64,000 bases of DNA, taken from the NCBI GenBank assembly GCA_029959085.1, contig JARWIR010000027.1:1116001-1180000 (forward strand), written 5' to 3'. How positions within the stretch are numbered: position 1 is the first letter of the stretch; every line of letters begins with the position of its first letter. The notes under the pieces are model-generated. The model made no database searches. It worked only from the letters and a program-made list of their open reading frames with translations, and was not told the origin of the DNA. The stretch comes from Nemophila menziesii. Taxonomy: Eukaryota; Streptophyta; Magnoliopsida; Boraginales; Hydrophyllaceae. This document shows positions 61,332 to 64,000 of the stretch, piece after piece. Position numbers and translations under genes: made by a program.

Positions 61332-64000
61332 GTACAATGTCACCTTATGTTATTAGAATAGTACACACAACATATGAATTAAATGTTTATCTAATTCAAT
61401 TATTTATTAATTTTATTTTTTATTTTTTTTATTCATGTGTCCTTAGTTAATAGTGGTACTTTTTGTTAATTCTTATTGTCGAATTTTAATTTTAATTATA
61501 TTTAATTTATTTTGATTGTTATAGAATGTGCTTCCTGGGATAACTTACAACAGAGGATTACCAAATTCCAGACAATGGAGACAAGTTCAAGATGCAAATA
61601 ACTGAATCTTTTTATTATTTATCATATATTCCATTATTTTGTGATAGAATTAAGGGTTAATTGCATAATTGGTCCCTATATTAGACAAAATAGTTGAATA
61701 AGTAGAAAATATAATTTTACTTTATAAGATGTATATTTTCTATTTTTGGGTGTGCTGGAGTAGAAAAAACCTAAAACCTCGGGGTGTGATGTAGCCCAAG
61801 AAAAGAGAAGAAGAACTAAAACAACTCGTTTTTCTACACGGGGGATGTAATGTTCCCAGGGTGCATAGAATATCGAAAAAGCCAAGAAAAATATAGCCAG
61901 AAAATTTGGGAGCACAAAAAAATATGTAATTTAATTGTACTATCTTTAAATGTGAGAATGAGTTTCGTGTAGTAATTAATATAAATTTGATATTCTTAAT
62001 CAAAAGCATAATCTAAATTTTGACCTTATTAATGATATAAAATCTAATATTTATGGGATGCTTACAAATCTGTAGATTACTTAATTATCTATAGCATGTG
62101 TTGATGCAAATAGGCCGAATCTACTACAAGAAAGTAAGTAAGCATGTTTTCTAAAAGATGCCACAAAAATCGCTATAGGTTGGGTGTGTAGCTATAATAT
62201 CTTTTAGATCTACTCATATAATATTTTATGTTACTAATTATATACAGATACTTTTAATTATTTTTGTTTTCCTATAAAAATTCGGATATAGATATAACGA
62301 GGATATGTCAAATATCTATATTATAGACTTACGGAATAAAAGTAATGAAGATCAATAGTTTCTCTAGTGGTTAGAAAACGAAAAAAATAATGGTTAACAA
62401 TAATATTCTTATTAACCTTTGTTAATTCTGTCTTCCCTTTTATTATTTCTTCATTTTTGATATAAAACTATGAAGTTTTTATTACTCTCGTGTTTAAATT
62501 TTTTCAATTCATTGTACGGTGAATACACTTCTATTAACATCATCTATATTATAGTAGTTTCATAAGGTAATGAGGATAGCTAGATGGATTGGAATTGGTT
62601 TTTATATTTAGAAGTATCTAGGTTTTATTTAATGTTATGAATATTACCGTCAAGTATTAAACATTTTTAAACATGTAGTTTAGAGAACCATACACTGTTT
62701 TCTTCGTAGTTAGTACTAGTATTATTAGTTTCTAAAATTGTATGTGATAAATAATAAATTTAATGATCTAACCTATATAATTTCACTTTCACGAATAGTA
62801 GTATATACAAGTATAGTGCTTAGTTATTGTGTATAACAATTATAAATCTCCAAGGGCCAAATTTTGAAAGTGTGTCATCGATAAGCTTTCTTATAGCATA
62901 TACTATTTTAAGTTCAATTCACAAAAAATAGGTTTATGTAGTAATGATTTATTTACATTAACTTCTTATTGAATTATGGAAGTAGACTTACAAAGAAAAT
63001 AGGGTACATCATGAATAATCAAATGCACGATGGCTTACAAGAATTTCACACAGAATTATGTATAACTTAACTTTATTTCGAATGCATTGAATTTGTTGTT
63101 CCATATTTTTCCAAATTAATAAAACAAAATTTTTGAATTTTATAGGGTATAACCAAACCTTTAATTAAATCTCTTGAACATTTATTATTCTTGTATTCTT
63201 ATTTTTGTATGGGTATTAGGTTTATTTTTCCGACAAATGTTAAAACTCACGAATAATTACATAAAGTTAGTTTAATTTTCACAGAGAGAAAAAAAGATTA
63301 TTCATAAAATAAAAGAAAAGAAAATAACCTTATATCCAATAAAAAGATACAATAAAGGTAGTTGTTCTCCTTACAACTCAATTGCAAACACAATTTTTGT
63401 ACTGCTAAATAACCTTACCTGCAAGAAAAGTAATATAAATATTTTTTCTTCTTCCAAACCAGATGTGGTAAAAATAAAAAGACCATTAGTTTTTTTTATT
63501 CTCCAAGTGCATCAAACTAATTTAAAAACATTATTTTTTCGTTTAATTTTAATTAATAGGACCGTAAAAAATTATCTACACCATGACTACTAGCCCCATT
63601 CCCCGAAATAGCGACTAAGAGGAACATGAACTTCACAAGGCTCGTCAGATAGCCAGATAGTCACTCGGGTTAGGATTAATTACGTTTGAAAGTCTTGTAG
63701 GTTCACTCGGGAGAAATCCATAGAATTGTAGATATCTCTCAATCTACTAGGGACGGAATTAGGGAGATTTTAGAGTTTCGACTATTGCTTAAATAACTAT
63801 TCACCCTCACATTCATAAATATGTAAATTCATACCTAGTGAGTATTACTAGCGACACTCAAGCTATCTTCTCAACTATATTCTCGTATTTGTTAGTCTAT
63901 CCTTTAGTTAATTGATTTTTAATCATATGTTATTTGTTTAGCACTTTAATCCTTACTTTTATAAAACAAATATATATTTTTTATGTTTTAGTTAATTGCA

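Larger units (their letters stand above)
59465..64000 (+). repeat. 6.1 kb unit U4, runs off the window
   Basis: It carries the Harbinger MITE (60239-60463) but has an uninterrupted MULE target site (61322-61331). It also has about 53 extra bases near 61955-62007 relative to the other units. Confidence 0.88.

Noticed and set aside
61676..62009. Overlapping minus-strand open frames of 79 and 89 codons in U4.
   Set aside because: The corresponding sequence in S, U2 and U3 is not open in the same way, and the frames are Phe/Leu-rich products of AT-rich repeat.
1..64000. CRISPR arrays, bacterial operons, rRNA or tRNA genes.
   Set aside because: Repeats here are long tandem units and transposons, not short spaced arrays. 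No tRNA- or rRNA-like sequence was seen, and the gene fragments have eukaryotic introns.

Overview
This window is repeat-dense nuclear DNA of a flowering plant, probably a dicot. The evidence is AT-rich sequence with Ty1/copia, Mutator-like (MULE), Helitron and Harbinger/Tourist-type elements, plus gene fragments with eukaryotic GT..AG introns. Species cannot be fixed from the sequence. I see no intact protein-coding gene; every recognisable coding stretch is a transposon remnant, a captured exon or a gene fragment.

Region 1 (1-31887) is a recent tandem triplication with a period of 13,887 bp. Blocks are S1 (end only, 1-4113), S2 (4114-18000) and S3 (18001-31887). Each block begins with a 6.1-6.3 kb repeat unit carrying a Harbinger-type MITE and a 1.54 kb MULE. 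It continues with a stub of a second unit, AT-rich filler and an LTR-like repeat, and ends in a decayed copia element cut inside its 3' LTR. Only in S3 does that LTR run on to its natural end (32147), where a 5-bp target duplication matches the one before its 5' LTR. S3 therefore keeps the original insertion and S1/S2 end in duplication junctions.

Region 2 (32148-41417) is single-copy here. It holds degenerate short repeats, a fragment of a DRG1-type GTPase gene on the minus strand (33914-34104), a 5'-exon-like island (35010-35300), a GC-rich block with open frames on both strands (36314-36908), and a MULE transposase pseudogene (38970-41417) split by another LTR-like insertion.

Region 3 (41418-64000) is an older tandem array of the same 6.1 kb unit: partial U1, complete U2, U3 and truncated U4. 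Units differ in what has inserted. U2 has the MULE; U3 has the MULE with a 3.6 kb Helitron inside it and a 179-bp MITE at the Helitron's edge; U4 has the Harbinger MITE but an empty MULE site. Because paralogous units supply pre-insertion sites, element ends and target duplications can be read directly. The insertion order can be partly reconstructed: unit amplification, MULE, Helitron, MITE; and copia insertion before the 13.9 kb triplication.
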